From the NCBI RefSeq assembly GCF_900129795.1, contig NZ_FQWW01000001.1, forward strand, positions 682,001 through 746,000: 64,000 nt of DNA. Reading direction: 5' to 3'. This document shows positions 43,431-51,976 of this stretch, piece after piece. Made by a program: the position numbers and the translations under genes. This DNA comes from Flavobacterium sp. CF108. GTDB lineage: Bacteria > Bacteroidota > Bacteroidia > Flavobacteriales > Flavobacteriaceae. The notes under the pieces are model-generated. The model was given only the letters and a program-made list of their open reading frames with translations. It was not told the origin of the DNA and did not search any database. The first letter of the stretch is position 1, and each line of letters begins with the position of its first letter.

Positions 43431-45524
43431 CTATAATCCCTGCGCCTGAATTGCTGTAATTACAACGGTATTGATAATATCATCAACTGTACAACCGCGG
43501 CTTAAATCGTTTACAGGTTTGTTTAAACCTTGTAACATCGGGCCAATTGCCAAAGCGCCTGTTTCTCTTTGTACGGCTTTATAGGTGTTATTTCCGGTAT
43601 TTAAATCAGGGAAAATAAGTACGCTTGCCTGCCCTGCAACTTCAGAATCGGGCATTTTGCTTTTTCCAACTTCACGGTCAACAGCAGCATCGTACTGAAT
43701 TGGTCCTTCAATTTTTAAGTCAGGACGTTTTTGTTTTACAATTTCGGTTGCGGTTCTCACCTTATCAACTTCATCTCCTTTTCCAGAAGCTCCAGAAGAA
43801 TAAGAAAGCATCGCAATTTTTGGTTCAATTCCGAAAGCTGAACTGGATTCTGCTGATGAAATGGCGATTTCTGCCAATTGTTCTGCTGTTGGGTTTGGAT
43901 TAATAGCACAATCTCCAAAAACAGAAACCCTGTCTTCTAAACACATAAAAAATACAGATGAAACTACAGATGAATTTGGTTTTGTTTTGATGAATTGAAG
44001 CGCTGGCAAAATAGTATGCTGCGTTGTATGTGCCGCGCCCGAAACCATTCCGTCTGCGTGGCCTTTATACACCATCATCGTTCCGAAATACGAAACATCT
44101 TCCATTAAATCCCTTGCCATTGTAATGCTTACGTTTTTAGCTTTTCTAAGTTCGTAATAGGTATTGGCATAATCTTCGTAAAGTTCAGATTCTGTTGGAT
44201 TGATAATTTTTACTTTCGAAAAATCAAGTGAAATTCCCAGTTCAGTAACCTTACTTTCAATTTGTTTTTTATCTCCAATAATCGAAATATCAACGACATC
44301 CATCGCTAAAAGCCTTGAAGCTGCGATAATAATTCTATCATCATTTCCTTCTGGCAGAACGATGTGTTTGCGATGCTGTCTGGCTCTTTTAACCATGTTG
44401 TATTGAAACATTTTTGGCGTCATGCCTTCTGCTTCAAAAGTGATTAATCTTTCCGATAAAGCGTCGTTATCAACGTATTTTTCAAATGTAGTTATTGAGG
44501 TTTCAATCTTGTGCGTATTGTTAGCGTAGATTTCAGATTTAATAGATCCAATTTTGTTTGTAATATGATACGTTCCGCCATCAACAGCAATAATTGGAAC
44601 AATGGCAGAAAGTCCTTCAATGAGTTTTAAAATACTTTCCTCAGGGACTATATTTCCTGTTAGAATGATTCCTGAAATGGTTGGATAATTTGCAGATTCA
44701 TTTGCCTGTAAAGCTCCTAAAATAATGTCAGATCGATCTCCTGGTGTAATTACAAGCGCATTATTGTGCAGGTGAACCAAATAGTTGTGCAATTGCATGG
44801 CTCCCACGCTAAAATGTCCAATTTCATTATTAAGATAATTTTCTCCAAATAAAACTTTTGCATTAAGTTCGTTTACAATTTCCTGCATTGTAGGATTGTT
44901 TAAACTTGAAACCAGCGGAATTGTATTTACCAAAACATTTGGAGGAAGACTTTTTTGAAGGCTTTTAGTAACTAATTCAATATTTTCGGGTTGTACTTTA
45001 TTGGCAAAAACAGATAAAACTTCAACCTCTTTTACTTTGAAAGAATCGTAAACTAAATACAAACTGTCAACGAGTTCTTCTAATGTTTTACCAATTCCTG
45101 AACCAATAATTATAGTTGGAATTCCGAGGTTTTTTGCAATTAAAACATTCAAATCTAATTCGATAGAAGTCCCTTCGCCCGTAAAACTCGTTCCTTCAAC
45201 TAAAACAAAATCAAATCGTTCTTCTAGTTTTTTATATTTCTCGATAATTAAATCCAGAACCTCCCCTATTTTTCCTTTGTTTTTCTTTTTAATCAGTTTG
45301 CTTTTTGTAATGGCATAGGCATCTTCAAAATGAATATCAAGGTTAAAATAAGACAAAACTGTTTCAATATGATTATCTACTTCACCATCAACAAAATCTT
45401 CGATTATAGGCCTAAAATAACCCACTTTAGCCGTTTTACCAATCAAAATACTCATTAAGCCGAGTGTAATTATCGACTTTCCGCTGTTTTGGTCGCTGGT
45501 GGCTATATATATCGCTTTACTCAT
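43431..45524 (-). CDS. pta: Phosphate acetyltransferase, long form
   Basis: 697 residues. It converts acetyl-CoA and phosphate to acetyl phosphate. It has the three-part long form: a P-loop NTPase-like dethiobiotin-synthetase-type domain at the N terminus ('ATSDQNSGKSIITLGLM'), a DRTGG domain in the middle, and the C-terminal PTA_PTB catalytic domain ('HRKHIVLPEGNDDRIIIAAS', 'VSGAAHTTQHTILPAL', 'LSYSSGASGKGDEVDKV', 'GPIQYDAAVD'). The long form is often allosterically regulated by NADH, pyruvate or PEP. Followed by ackA on the same strand. Confidence 0.96.
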   Translation of the reverse strand: MSKAIYIATSDQNSGKSIITLGLMSILIGKTAKVGYFRPIIEDFVDGEVDNHIETVLSYFNLDIHFEDAYAITKSKLIKKKNKGKIGEVLDLIIEKYKKLEERFDFVLVEGTSFTGEGTSIELDLNVLIAKNLGIPTIIIGSGIGKTLEELVDSLYLVYDSFKVKEVEVLSVFANKVQPENIELVTKSLQKSLPPNVLVNTIPLVSSLNNPTMQEIVNELNAKVLFGENYLNNEIGHFSVGAMQLHNYLVHLHNNALVITPGDRSDIILGALQANESANYPTISGIILTGNIVPEESILKLIEGLSAIVPIIAVDGGTYHITNKIGSIKSEIYANNTHKIETSITTFEKYVDNDALSERLITFEAEGMTPKMFQYNMVKRARQHRKHIVLPEGNDDRIIIAASRLLAMDVVDISIIGDKKQIESKVTELGISLDFSKVKIINPTESELYEDYANTYYELRKAKNVSITMARDLMEDVSYFGTMMVYKGHADGMVSGAAHTTQHTILPALQFIKTKPNSSVVSSVFFMCLEDRVSVFGDCAINPNPTAEQLAEIAISSAESSSAFGIEPKIAMLSYSSGASGKGDEVDKVRTATEIVKQKRPDLKIEGPIQYDAAVDREVGKSKMPDSEVAGQASVLIFPDLNTGNNTYKAVQRETGALAIGPMLQGLNKPVNDLSRGCTVDDIINTVVITAIQAQGL

Positions 45525-45591
45525 AATTATTTATATTATTCTAAATACTAAAATCTACACAAAATCAAATTTTTCTTAGCCGAAATAAATG

Positions 45592-46665
45592 TTAAAACCA
45601 GCGTCTTTTCTTGAAATAAATGATTAATCCCAACACTAACAAAAACATGATGCCCATTACTACAAAATAGCCATTTTCTGTTTTGAGTTCCGGCATGTTT
45701 TCGAAGTTCATTCCGTAAACTCCAACTATAAAAGTCAGCGGAATAAATATCGCCGAAATAATAGTCAAAGTTTTCATGATTTCATTCATTTTTCGGCTTT
45801 GTTCCGAAAAATAAAAATTAGAGGCACTTTCGAGTGAACTCATATCTGATTCTATTTGTTCTAAAAGTTCTAAACTTTTTTGATGAAGTCTGATAAAGAA
45901 ATTAAACGTGTCTTTCTGAATCAGGCCGTTATTTTCATCGTCATCTTTAATCGTTTTTAGATAATACAAAGAATCCCGAAGCGGAACTATGGAACGTTTT
46001 AAAAAATTAAAATTATCCCTGTGATTCTCAATTTTTTCTAAAATAACAGGATCAGCGCCTTTTTTGGTTAAATTGATTAATTCTTCGATCTTATCTTCTT
46101 CATCTTCAATTGTAATGTAGAAGTTTTCCATTACAGCATCTAAAAGTAAATACAAAAGATAATCTACTTTTTTTGTTCTCACAATTCCTGCATGTGTGCG
46201 AAGCCGCTCGCGAATGTGGGTAAAGAAATCGCTTCGTTTTTCCTGAAACGAAATTAAAATCCCATCTTTTAAAATAAAACTAATTTGTTCTACGCTAATA
46301 TTATCTGAATATTCAGAAGGCAAAAGTGATTTTATATTGAAGAATAAAACATTTTGCTGTTCTTCTAACTTGGTTCTTTTGGCGGTGTTTAAAATATCGG
46401 CAAGTAAAAAATCATCTAATTTAAAATGCGCACCAATCGTTTTAAGCAAATTGATGTCATTTAGACCATGAACATTAAGCCAGTTATTTTTAGAATAATC
46501 AAAACAAGAATTTAAAGCTAAGACTGTAAATTTATCATACTCAACAACATCGGCATCATCATATACAAAAAGCTGCATTTCGGCTTCCTGTTCTTTATGC
46601 GAGCCAGTATATTCTAAAGTTATGTGTTGGAGCTTTCGTCCCTTTTTGTATTTAATCTTTCTCAT
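45592..46665 (-). CDS. corA: CorA-family magnesium/cobalt transporter
   Basis: 357 residues. A large cytosolic funnel domain precedes two C-terminal membrane helices. The signature GMN of CorA is present in 'VGVYGMNFENMPEL' after the first helix ('IISAIFIPLTFIVG'), and the protein ends in a basic tail 'YFKKRRWF'. CorA pentamers carry Mg2+ down the membrane potential. Monocistronic. The upstream region is shared with a divergently oriented RAYT unit. Confidence 0.95.
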   Translation of the reverse strand: MRKIKYKKGRKLQHITLEYTGSHKEQEAEMQLFVYDDADVVEYDKFTVLALNSCFDYSKNNWLNVHGLNDINLLKTIGAHFKLDDFLLADILNTAKRTKLEEQQNVLFFNIKSLLPSEYSDNISVEQISFILKDGILISFQEKRSDFFTHIRERLRTHAGIVRTKKVDYLLYLLLDAVMENFYITIEDEEDKIEELINLTKKGADPVILEKIENHRDNFNFLKRSIVPLRDSLYYLKTIKDDDENNGLIQKDTFNFFIRLHQKSLELLEQIESDMSSLESASNFYFSEQSRKMNEIMKTLTIISAIFIPLTFIVGVYGMNFENMPELKTENGYFVVMGIMFLLVLGLIIYFKKRRWF

Positions 46666-46784
46666 TCAAAAAAATTTACAATAGTAATATTACGAAAAAG
46701 AATCCGAACAGGAAATGACAATTATCATTTTGTAAAAAACCAGAACAATTAAAAATATAGTATTTTTACTACTTTTTTACAGTT

Positions 46785-46817
46785 AAACCCGACAGGTTTT
46801 AAAAACCTGTCGGGTTT
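46785..46817. repeat. REP palindrome left of the RAYT gene
   Basis: A 33-bp near-perfect palindrome: AAACCCGACAGGTTTT then AAAAACCTGTCGGGTTT. It ends 16 bp before the transposase start. Its exact reverse complement occurs at 47467-47499 on the other side. Confidence 0.92.
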
Positions 46818-46833
46818 CTAACCGATAACATAT

Positions 46834-47436
46834 ATGCATAAGATTGAAAATCTGGAATCTGGAAAATATTATCATATTTACAACCGTGGAATTAACAGCG
46901 AAAATATATTTAAAGAAAATAGAAATTATGAATATTTTTTAATGCTTTATGCCAAACATATTGATCCAATTGCAGAAACATTTTCTTGGTGTTTATTAAA
47001 AAATCATTTTCACTTGTTAGTAAAAATTAAAACTTTTGAAGAAATTCTAAAAAATCAAAACGAATACGAAATCAAAAAAATAATTCCTCCACATCAATCC
47101 TTTGGAAATTTATTTAATGCTTACACAAAAGCAATCAATAAAGGTTATAATAGACACGGTGCTTTATTTGAAAGGCCTTTTAAAAGAAAATTAATTGATA
47201 ATGAGACCTATTTACGTTCTGTTATAAAATACATTCATTACAATCCTGTAAATCATGGATTTTGTGAACATCCAATAGAATATCCCTGGAGTTCTTACCT
47301 GACTTGTGTTTCTGAAAAACCAACTAAATTAAAACGTGAGAAAGTAATTTCTTTATTTGAAAATGTAGATAACTTAAAAATTTCTCATAATCAAAAAGAA
47401 AAATTTTCTTCATTAGAAGAGTTTCTCAATTTATAA
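46834..47436 (+). CDS. REP-associated tyrosine transposase (RAYT, Y1_Tnp)
   Basis: 200 residues. It is a single-strand HUH nuclease related to IS200/IS605 TnpA. The HUH motif is His58-Phe-His60 in 'LLKNHFHLLVKI', and the likely nucleophile is Tyr97 in 'LFNAYTKAINKGYNRHGALF', with the RAYT-type 'KYIHYNPVNHGF' and 'YPWSSY' motifs later. The reading frame is intact. It stands alone between two inverted copies of a 33-bp palindrome, the usual arrangement for a RAYT and its cognate REP. It likely spreads such palindromes; it is not part of a full insertion sequence. Confidence 0.93.
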   Translation: MHKIENLESGKYYHIYNRGINSENIFKENRNYEYFLMLYAKHIDPIAETFSWCLLKNHFHLLVKIKTFEEILKNQNEYEIKKIIPPHQSFGNLFNAYTKAINKGYNRHGALFERPFKRKLIDNETYLRSVIKYIHYNPVNHGFCEHPIEYPWSSYLTCVSEKPTKLKREKVISLFENVDNLKISHNQKEKFSSLEEFLNL

Positions 47437-47466
47437 CACAGTATTCCCAAATCGTAACCGTAAAGC

Positions 47467-47499
47467 AAACCCGACAGGTTTTTAAAACCTGTCGGGTTT
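47467..47499. repeat. REP palindrome right of the RAYT gene
   Basis: A 33-bp palindrome AAACCCGACAGGTTTTT then AAAACCTGTCGGGTTT, which is exactly the reverse complement of the left copy (the asymmetric centre is T5A4 here and T4A5 on the left). It begins 30 bp after the transposase stop. Confidence 0.92.
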
Positions 47500-47524
47500 A
47501 AAATACGCGTAAAACATAAGCCCA

Positions 47525-47555
47525 TAAAAAAACCGAGTCATTTCTAACTCGGTTT
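47525..47555. terminator. Terminator after the lipoprotein gene
   Basis: AAACCGAGT pairs with ACTCGGTTT across a 7-8-nt loop and has an A-run on the left, which reads as a T-run on the minus strand after the lipoprotein gene. Stem and loop are nearly identical to the hairpin at 48291. Confidence 0.8.
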
Positions 47556-47576
47556 GATATAAATTTTAGATGTTAT

Positions 47577-48140
47577 TTATTGTTTGTAAACAGTATATGA
47601 CAAATTAGTAAACACTCCATTTTTTACTTCAAAAACTTCAGGAGTTACAATTTTAGTTTGTAACACACCTCCTTTTACAGCTTTAAAACTAAATGTTCCT
47701 GAAACTGTCTTTTTGTTTGGATCCATTGCGGTAATTGTTATTTTTCCAGAAACAGGAATATGTTCTGTATAGGTATTTCCGTCAATTAAATAAGAATTAA
47801 TAAATAATGCATCACTAACCTGTAATTTTTTATCTTCTTCGTCTGTCTCTTCGTAAAAATTATATTCTTTTAATGGCATTGCATCCTCAGTAGTAGTAGC
47901 GTTTTCACAGGCAAGCATAAGCATTTTAGAATCGTCCTGAATGTTTATATCAAAACGCTGGTTCATTCCTGGTACTTTAATTAAAGTCACACTATTTATT
48001 TTTGTAGGTTTCCAGTCTGCTCCATTTATAACGGCAGAAACTGAGTTTTCATTGTCAACAGCATTATCATCATTGTCACTGCTGCATCCGGTAAATAGAA
48101 TAGTCAGGAAGATAAACCCGAGGCTTAAGATTTTTTTCAT
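47577..48140 (-). CDS. Unknown lipoprotein (DUF6252-like)
   Basis: 187 residues. The lipoprotein signal 'FLTILFTGCSSDNDDNA' leaves an acidic N-terminal mature stretch, typical of surface lipoproteins in flavobacteria. The rest is a beta-sandwich pattern beginning 'VSAVINGADWKPTKINSVTL' and including 'VSGKITITAMDPNKKTVSGTFSFKAV', which I associate with the DUF6252-type group. No known activity. Monocistronic with its own -7 element and terminator. Confidence 0.75.
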   Translation of the reverse strand: MKKILSLGFIFLTILFTGCSSDNDDNAVDNENSVSAVINGADWKPTKINSVTLIKVPGMNQRFDINIQDDSKMLMLACENATTTEDAMPLKEYNFYEETDEEDKKLQVSDALFINSYLIDGNTYTEHIPVSGKITITAMDPNKKTVSGTFSFKAVKGGVLQTKIVTPEVFEVKNGVFTNLSYTVYKQ

Positions 48141-48168
48141 GGTATTTTTTGTTTTAGGTTATTTTTCC

Positions 48169-48176
48169 CAAAACTA
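48169..48176 (-). promoter_or_regulatory. -7 promoter element of the lipoprotein gene
   Basis: On the minus strand TAGTTTTG fits TAnnTTTG, 28 bp before ATG 48140. No good -33 TTG at standard spacing. Confidence 0.45.
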
Positions 48177-48290
48177 AGCTAAAAACAAATAATTAAATTG
48201 AGGGAAACCTCATTTTGCGAAGTTTTTTTCAATTAAATCAGCTTTAATTTCCTTACTACTGAAACACAACAATTAAAAAAATATAGACAC

Positions 48291-48322
48291 AAAAAAACCG
48301 AGCCATTTCTGACTCGGTTTTT
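48291..48322. terminator. dnaK terminator
   Basis: AAACCGAG pairs with CTCGGTTT across the same 'CATTTCT'-type loop as the hairpin at 47525, with A7 on the left. On the minus strand it follows dnaK, just beyond a REP-like palindrome. Confidence 0.8.
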
Positions 48323-48332
48323 ATATTCAATT

Positions 48333-48360
48333 GTAGAGACGCACCGCAGTGCGTCTTTAC
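48333..48360. repeat. REP-like palindrome, GTAGAGACGCAC family, copy 2
   Basis: GTAGAGACGCAC-CGCA-GTGCGTCTTTAC lies 9 bp from the dnaK stop and pairs over most of its length. It is the same repeat as at 2506-2530, and it is unlike the REP around the RAYT gene, so a different transposase would have spread it. Confidence 0.75.
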
Positions 48361-48368
48361 GTAGTAAA

Positions 48369-50252
48369 TTATTTTACTTCTTCGAATTCAACGTCTTCAA
48401 CATTGTCTCCAGATTGCTCTTGTTGTGGAGCAGCTTGCTGACCTTGGTCACCACCTTGAGCGTACATTGCTTCTGTAGCTGTTTTCCAAGCTGCATTTAC
48501 ATTGTCTAATCCTTTTTGGATTGCCTCAAGATCTTGAGATTGGTGAGCAAATCTTAATTCAGTTAAAGCAAATTCAATAGCTGTTTTTTGATCGTCTGTT
48601 AATTTATCTCCCAATTCTTTCAATTGACTTTCAGTTTGGAAAATAGTACTATCAGCTTCGTTCAATTTCTCAGCTCTTTCTTTTGCAATTCTGTCAGCAT
48701 CAGCATTAGCTTCAGCATCTTTTTTCATTTTTTCGATTTCTTCAGCTGTTAATCCAGAAGAAGCCTCGATACGGATATCGTGAGATTTTCCAGTTCCTTT
48801 ATCAGTTGCAGAAACTTTGATGATACCATTAGCATCGATATCGAAAGTAACTTCGATTTGAGGAACTCCTCTTGGTGCTGGCGGGATACCATCTAAGTGG
48901 AAACGACCAATAGTTTTGTTATCAACTGCCATAGCTCTTTCTCCTTGTAATACGTGGATTTCAACAGATGGTTGAGAATCAGCAGCAGTAGAGAATACTT
49001 GAGATTTTTTAGTTGGAATAGTTGTGTTAGACTCAATTAATTTAGTCAATACACCACCCATAGTTTCGATACCTAAAGAAAGAGGCGTTACGTCAAGTAA
49101 CAATACATCTTTTACATCTCCAGATAAAACTCCACCTTGAATAGCAGCTCCAATAGCAACAACCTCATCAGGGTTAACACCTTTAGATGCTTTTTTACCG
49201 AAGAATTTTTCAACTTCGTCAGCAATTCTTGGCATACGAGTAGAACCTCCAACAAGAATAACTTCGTCGATATCAGATGTAGATAAACCTGCATCTTTTA
49301 ATGCTTTAGCAACTGGCTCCATAGAACGTTTTACTAAAGTATCAGATAATTGCTCAAATTTAGCTCTAGATAATTTTTTCACTAAGTGTTTTGGTCCAGA
49401 AGCAGTAGCAGTTACGTATGGTAAGTTGATTTCTGTTTCAGCAGAAGATGATAATTCAATCTTAGCTTTCTCAGCAGCTTCTTTTAAACGTTGTAATGAC
49501 ATTGGATCTAAACGTAAATCAATACCTTCTTCAGATTTGAATTCGTCAGCTAACCAGTCAATAATAACTTGGTCAAAATCATCACCACCTAAGTGAGTAT
49601 CACCATTTGTAGATAATACTTCAAATACACCGTCACCTAATTCAAGAACAGAGATATCAAAAGTACCTCCACCTAAATCGTAAACAGCAATTTTTTGATC
49701 AGTTCCTTTTTTATCTAATCCGTAAGCAAGTGCAGCAGCAGTTGGCTCGTTGATGATACGCATAACTTTAAGACCAGCAATTTCACCAGCTTCTTTAGTA
49801 GCTTGACGTTGTGCATCGTTAAAGTAAGCAGGAACAGTAATAACTGCTTCAGTTACAGTTTGACCTAAATAGTCTTCAGCAGTTTTTTTCATTTTTTGAA
49901 GTGTCATTGCAGACAATTCTTGAGCAGTGTATAAACGACCGTCAATATCCACACGTGGCGTATTGTTGTCACCTTTTACAACACTGTAAGGAACTCTTTT
50001 TGCCTCTTCTTGAGTTTCAGCAAAAGTGTGTCCCATAAAACGTTTAATAGAAGCAATCGTTTTTGTAGGATTCGTTACTGCTTGTCTTTTTGCAGGATCA
50101 CCTACTTTAATCTCTCCACCTTCAACAAAAGCGATGATAGATGGTGTAGTTCTTTTTCCTTCTGCGTTAGGGATAACAACTGCTTCGTTACCTTCCATTA
50201 CAGAAACACAAGAGTTCGTCGTACCTAAGTCAATTCCGATTATTTTACCCAT
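48369..50252 (-). CDS. dnaK: Hsp70 chaperone DnaK
   Basis: 627 residues. The ATPase domain opens '[20 protein letters not shown]', with '[15 protein letters not shown]', '[18 protein letters not shown]' and '[13 protein letters not shown]'. The linker '[20 protein letters not shown]' precedes the substrate-binding domain, and the acidic tail ends '[10 protein letters not shown]'. It refolds and protects proteins with DnaJ and GrpE, whose genes are not next to it here. The region upstream has a sigma-54-like element and TGTCA repeats, unusual compared with a plain Bacteroidota promoter. Confidence 0.98.
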   Translation of the reverse strand: MGKIIGIDLGTTNSCVSVMEGNEAVVIPNAEGKRTTPSIIAFVEGGEIKVGDPAKRQAVTNPTKTIASIKRFMGHTFAETQEEAKRVPYSVVKGDNNTPRVDIDGRLYTAQELSAMTLQKMKKTAEDYLGQTVTEAVITVPAYFNDAQRQATKEAGEIAGLKVMRIINEPTAAALAYGLDKKGTDQKIAVYDLGGGTFDISVLELGDGVFEVLSTNGDTHLGGDDFDQVIIDWLADEFKSEEGIDLRLDPMSLQRLKEAAEKAKIELSSSAETEINLPYVTATASGPKHLVKKLSRAKFEQLSDTLVKRSMEPVAKALKDAGLSTSDIDEVILVGGSTRMPRIADEVEKFFGKKASKGVNPDEVVAIGAAIQGGVLSGDVKDVLLLDVTPLSLGIETMGGVLTKLIESNTTIPTKKSQVFSTAADSQPSVEIHVLQGERAMAVDNKTIGRFHLDGIPPAPRGVPQIEVTFDIDANGIIKVSATDKGTGKSHDIRIEASSGLTAEEIEKMKKDAEANADADRIAKERAEKLNEADSTIFQTESQLKELGDKLTDDQKTAIEFALTELRFAHQSQDLEAIQKGLDNVNAAWKTATEAMYAQGGDQGQQAAPQQEQSGDNVEDVEFEEVK

Positions 50253-50301
50253 TTTTTATATATTTAATTTTGATTTATTTTTTATAACTCAGGTGGCATA
50301 A

Positions 50302-50318
50302 GTCAATCTTTGTGCCAA
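50302..50318 (-). promoter_or_regulatory. Sigma-54-like promoter of dnaK
   Basis: On the minus strand TTGGCAC-AAAGA-TTGAC approaches the -24/-12 consensus TTGGCAC-N5-TTGCA; only the -12 cytosine is off. It would give a leader of about 40 nt before ATG 50252. A poor match to the housekeeping -7 element (plus-strand CAAAGTA at about 50329) is the alternative. Confidence 0.45.
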
Positions 50319-50337
50319 GATAAAAAACCAAAGTAAA

Positions 50338-50402
50338 TTGTCAGTTTTAATATTGGCACAACAATAATCATCTGACAACATGACATTTTTCAAGACTGAC
50401 AA
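50338..50402 (-). promoter_or_regulatory. TGTCA repeat cluster upstream of dnaK
   Basis: TTGTCAG (minus strand) occurs at 50372-50378 and 50396-50402, TGTCA at 50381-50385, and TTGTCAG on the plus strand at 50338-50344. Also TTGGCACAA (50353-50361) is the inverse of TTGTGCCAA (50310-50318). These lie 20-100 bp upstream of the sigma-54-like element, where an enhancer-binding activator would sit. Regulatory role is inferred. Confidence 0.5.
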
Positions 50403-50436
50403 CCATGGCATAAGCCTATAAATATGTCATAATTAA

Positions 50437-50518
50437 GGAGCTTATTCCCGCTATCCGCTATATCTTTTTATGATGAACCCCATCATAAAAGGATGCCGCT
50501 TCTATCGGGGCTAGGGCA
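50437..50518 (+). ncRNA. Candidate structured RNA (possibly Flavo-1-like)
   Basis: The segment starts GGAGCTTATTCCCGCTATCC and ends CGGGGCTAGGGCA. It can fold with nested helices: CCCG (50447-50450) with CGGG (50506-50509), ATCC (50453-50456) with GGAT (50491-50494), and an apical 10-bp hairpin TTTTATGATG/CATCATAAAA (50466-50475 and 50481-50490). From memory, a conserved flavobacterial RNA motif has similar flanking sequence; I could not check the name. It is unlinked to a start codon. Confidence 0.5.
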
Positions 50519-50612
50519 TTAGTTTTCAGAAGAACTTTTTGTCTTTCTCCAATCAGAATAATTTTTAATTAAATATTGAATTAAGTACATTAGCTTTTTC
50601 TAAATCCAAAAA

Positions 50613-51902
50613 ATGGAAAATTACAGCATTATTATATTTATACTTGCCATCGTTATAGGACTATCTGCCTTTGCTGATAAAGCAAAACTTCCCTACCCTA
50701 TTCTTCTAGTAATTGTTGGGATCGCCATTGGCTTTATCCCAACCATGACCGAAATCCAGATTAATCCCGAGATTATCTTTTTGATATTTCTACCGCCATT
50801 ATTATATGATGCTTCTTTTAATATTTCTCCAAAAGATTTCAAAACCAATCTCAATACCATAAGTACGCTGGCGATAACTTTAGTTTTTCTTACCACTTTT
50901 TGGATTGCCGTTGTCGCTCATTATATGATCCCGAATATAACCTGGCCGCTGGCATTTGTACTTGGCGCCATACTTTCTGCAACCGATGCCGTTGCCGCTG
51001 TAAGCATCACAAAAGGACTCGGAATATCTCATAAAACCATTACCATTCTTGAAGGCGAAAGTTTAATAAACGATGCTTCTGCACTTGTTGCCTATCGTTT
51101 TGCCGTTGCCGCCGTAATGGGATCTGCTTTTGTAATCTGGAAAGCAACGCTGCAGTTTATATTTTTATTAGGAGGCGGTTTTCTGGTAGGAATGGTGATT
51201 GCAAAAATTCTTGCTTTTATATTAAGTAAAGTACATAAAAACACCAATGTTACCATTAGTTTTATGCTGTTAATGCCTTTTGTAGCCTACTTAGTAGCAG
51301 AACAATTTCATGTTTCAGGCGTAATCGCAGTAGTAGTTTCCGGATTAGCAATTGCCCGTTTCAGCAAAAAAATATTCCCAGAAAACTTAAAAAACAGTTC
51401 CCGAAGCCTTTGGGACATTATTATCTTTCTATTAAACGGATTAATCTTTATTTTAATTGGGCTTAATTTCAGGTATCTATTAAAAGATATTGATAACCAT
51501 ATGATTCTGCCTTATATTGGTTACGCTTTTATCATTACAATTGTAGCTTTATTAATTAGGATGGTTAGGGTATTTCTTCAAAAAATAAATCTTCAAAAAA
51601 CCTTTAAAAAGAATCGCGGCGGAAAAAGAAAAGTTAGTGAAGACGCTCTTTTAGACTTTAACAATAGTATAATTTTAGGCTGGTCTGGAATGCGCGGTAT
51701 TGTATCTCTTGCCATTGCCATTGGACTTCCAAAATTCCTTGAAGACGGCAGTCCATTTCCCGAAAGAAATACAATCATTTTTATTTCTGTTGCTGTTGTA
51801 CTTTTTACGCTTATCGGACAGGGACTTACGCTCCCGTGGATCGTTAAACGATTAAATGCTAAAAGCGAAAAAGAACAAAAATTAGAAGAAAATTTAAAAT
51901 AA
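50613..51902 (+). CDS. CPA1-family Na+/H+ antiporter
   Basis: 429 residues with about 12-13 membrane helices. The transport core is visible as 'LGAILSATDAVAAVSI', with the two aspartate-bearing unwound helices ('ATDAVAA' and 'GESLINDASALVAYRF'), and a late 'GWSGMRGIVSLAIAIGLP' typical of NhaP-type antiporters. It exchanges cations for protons across the inner membrane. It lies 360 bp from the divergent dnaK and is followed by an outer-membrane protein gene after 74 bp. Confidence 0.93.
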   Translation: MENYSIIIFILAIVIGLSAFADKAKLPYPILLVIVGIAIGFIPTMTEIQINPEIIFLIFLPPLLYDASFNISPKDFKTNLNTISTLAITLVFLTTFWIAVVAHYMIPNITWPLAFVLGAILSATDAVAAVSITKGLGISHKTITILEGESLINDASALVAYRFAVAAVMGSAFVIWKATLQFIFLLGGGFLVGMVIAKILAFILSKVHKNTNVTISFMLLMPFVAYLVAEQFHVSGVIAVVVSGLAIARFSKKIFPENLKNSSRSLWDIIIFLLNGLIFILIGLNFRYLLKDIDNHMILPYIGYAFIITIVALLIRMVRVFLQKINLQKTFKKNRGGKRKVSEDALLDFNNSIILGWSGMRGIVSLAIAIGLPKFLEDGSPFPERNTIIFISVAVVLFTLIGQGLTLPWIVKRLNAKSEKEQKLEENLK

Positions 51903-51976
51903 AAATAAAATACCGCTTCAAAATACAATACTATTTTACCTACATTAGCTTCATTAACTTTAACCAAAAACTTCTA

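Larger units (their letters stand above)
50253..50612. other. 360-bp gap between divergent dnaK and antiporter genes
   Basis: No gene is visible. From left to right it holds the dnaK leader, a sigma-54-like element, the TGTCA repeats, the candidate structured RNA at 50437-50518, and a short AT-rich leader of the antiporter gene. Confidence 0.75.

Noticed and set aside
46834..47436. Full IS200/IS605 insertion sequence
   Set aside because: There is no TnpB and the flanks are palindromes typical of REP, and the protein has RAYT-type motifs.
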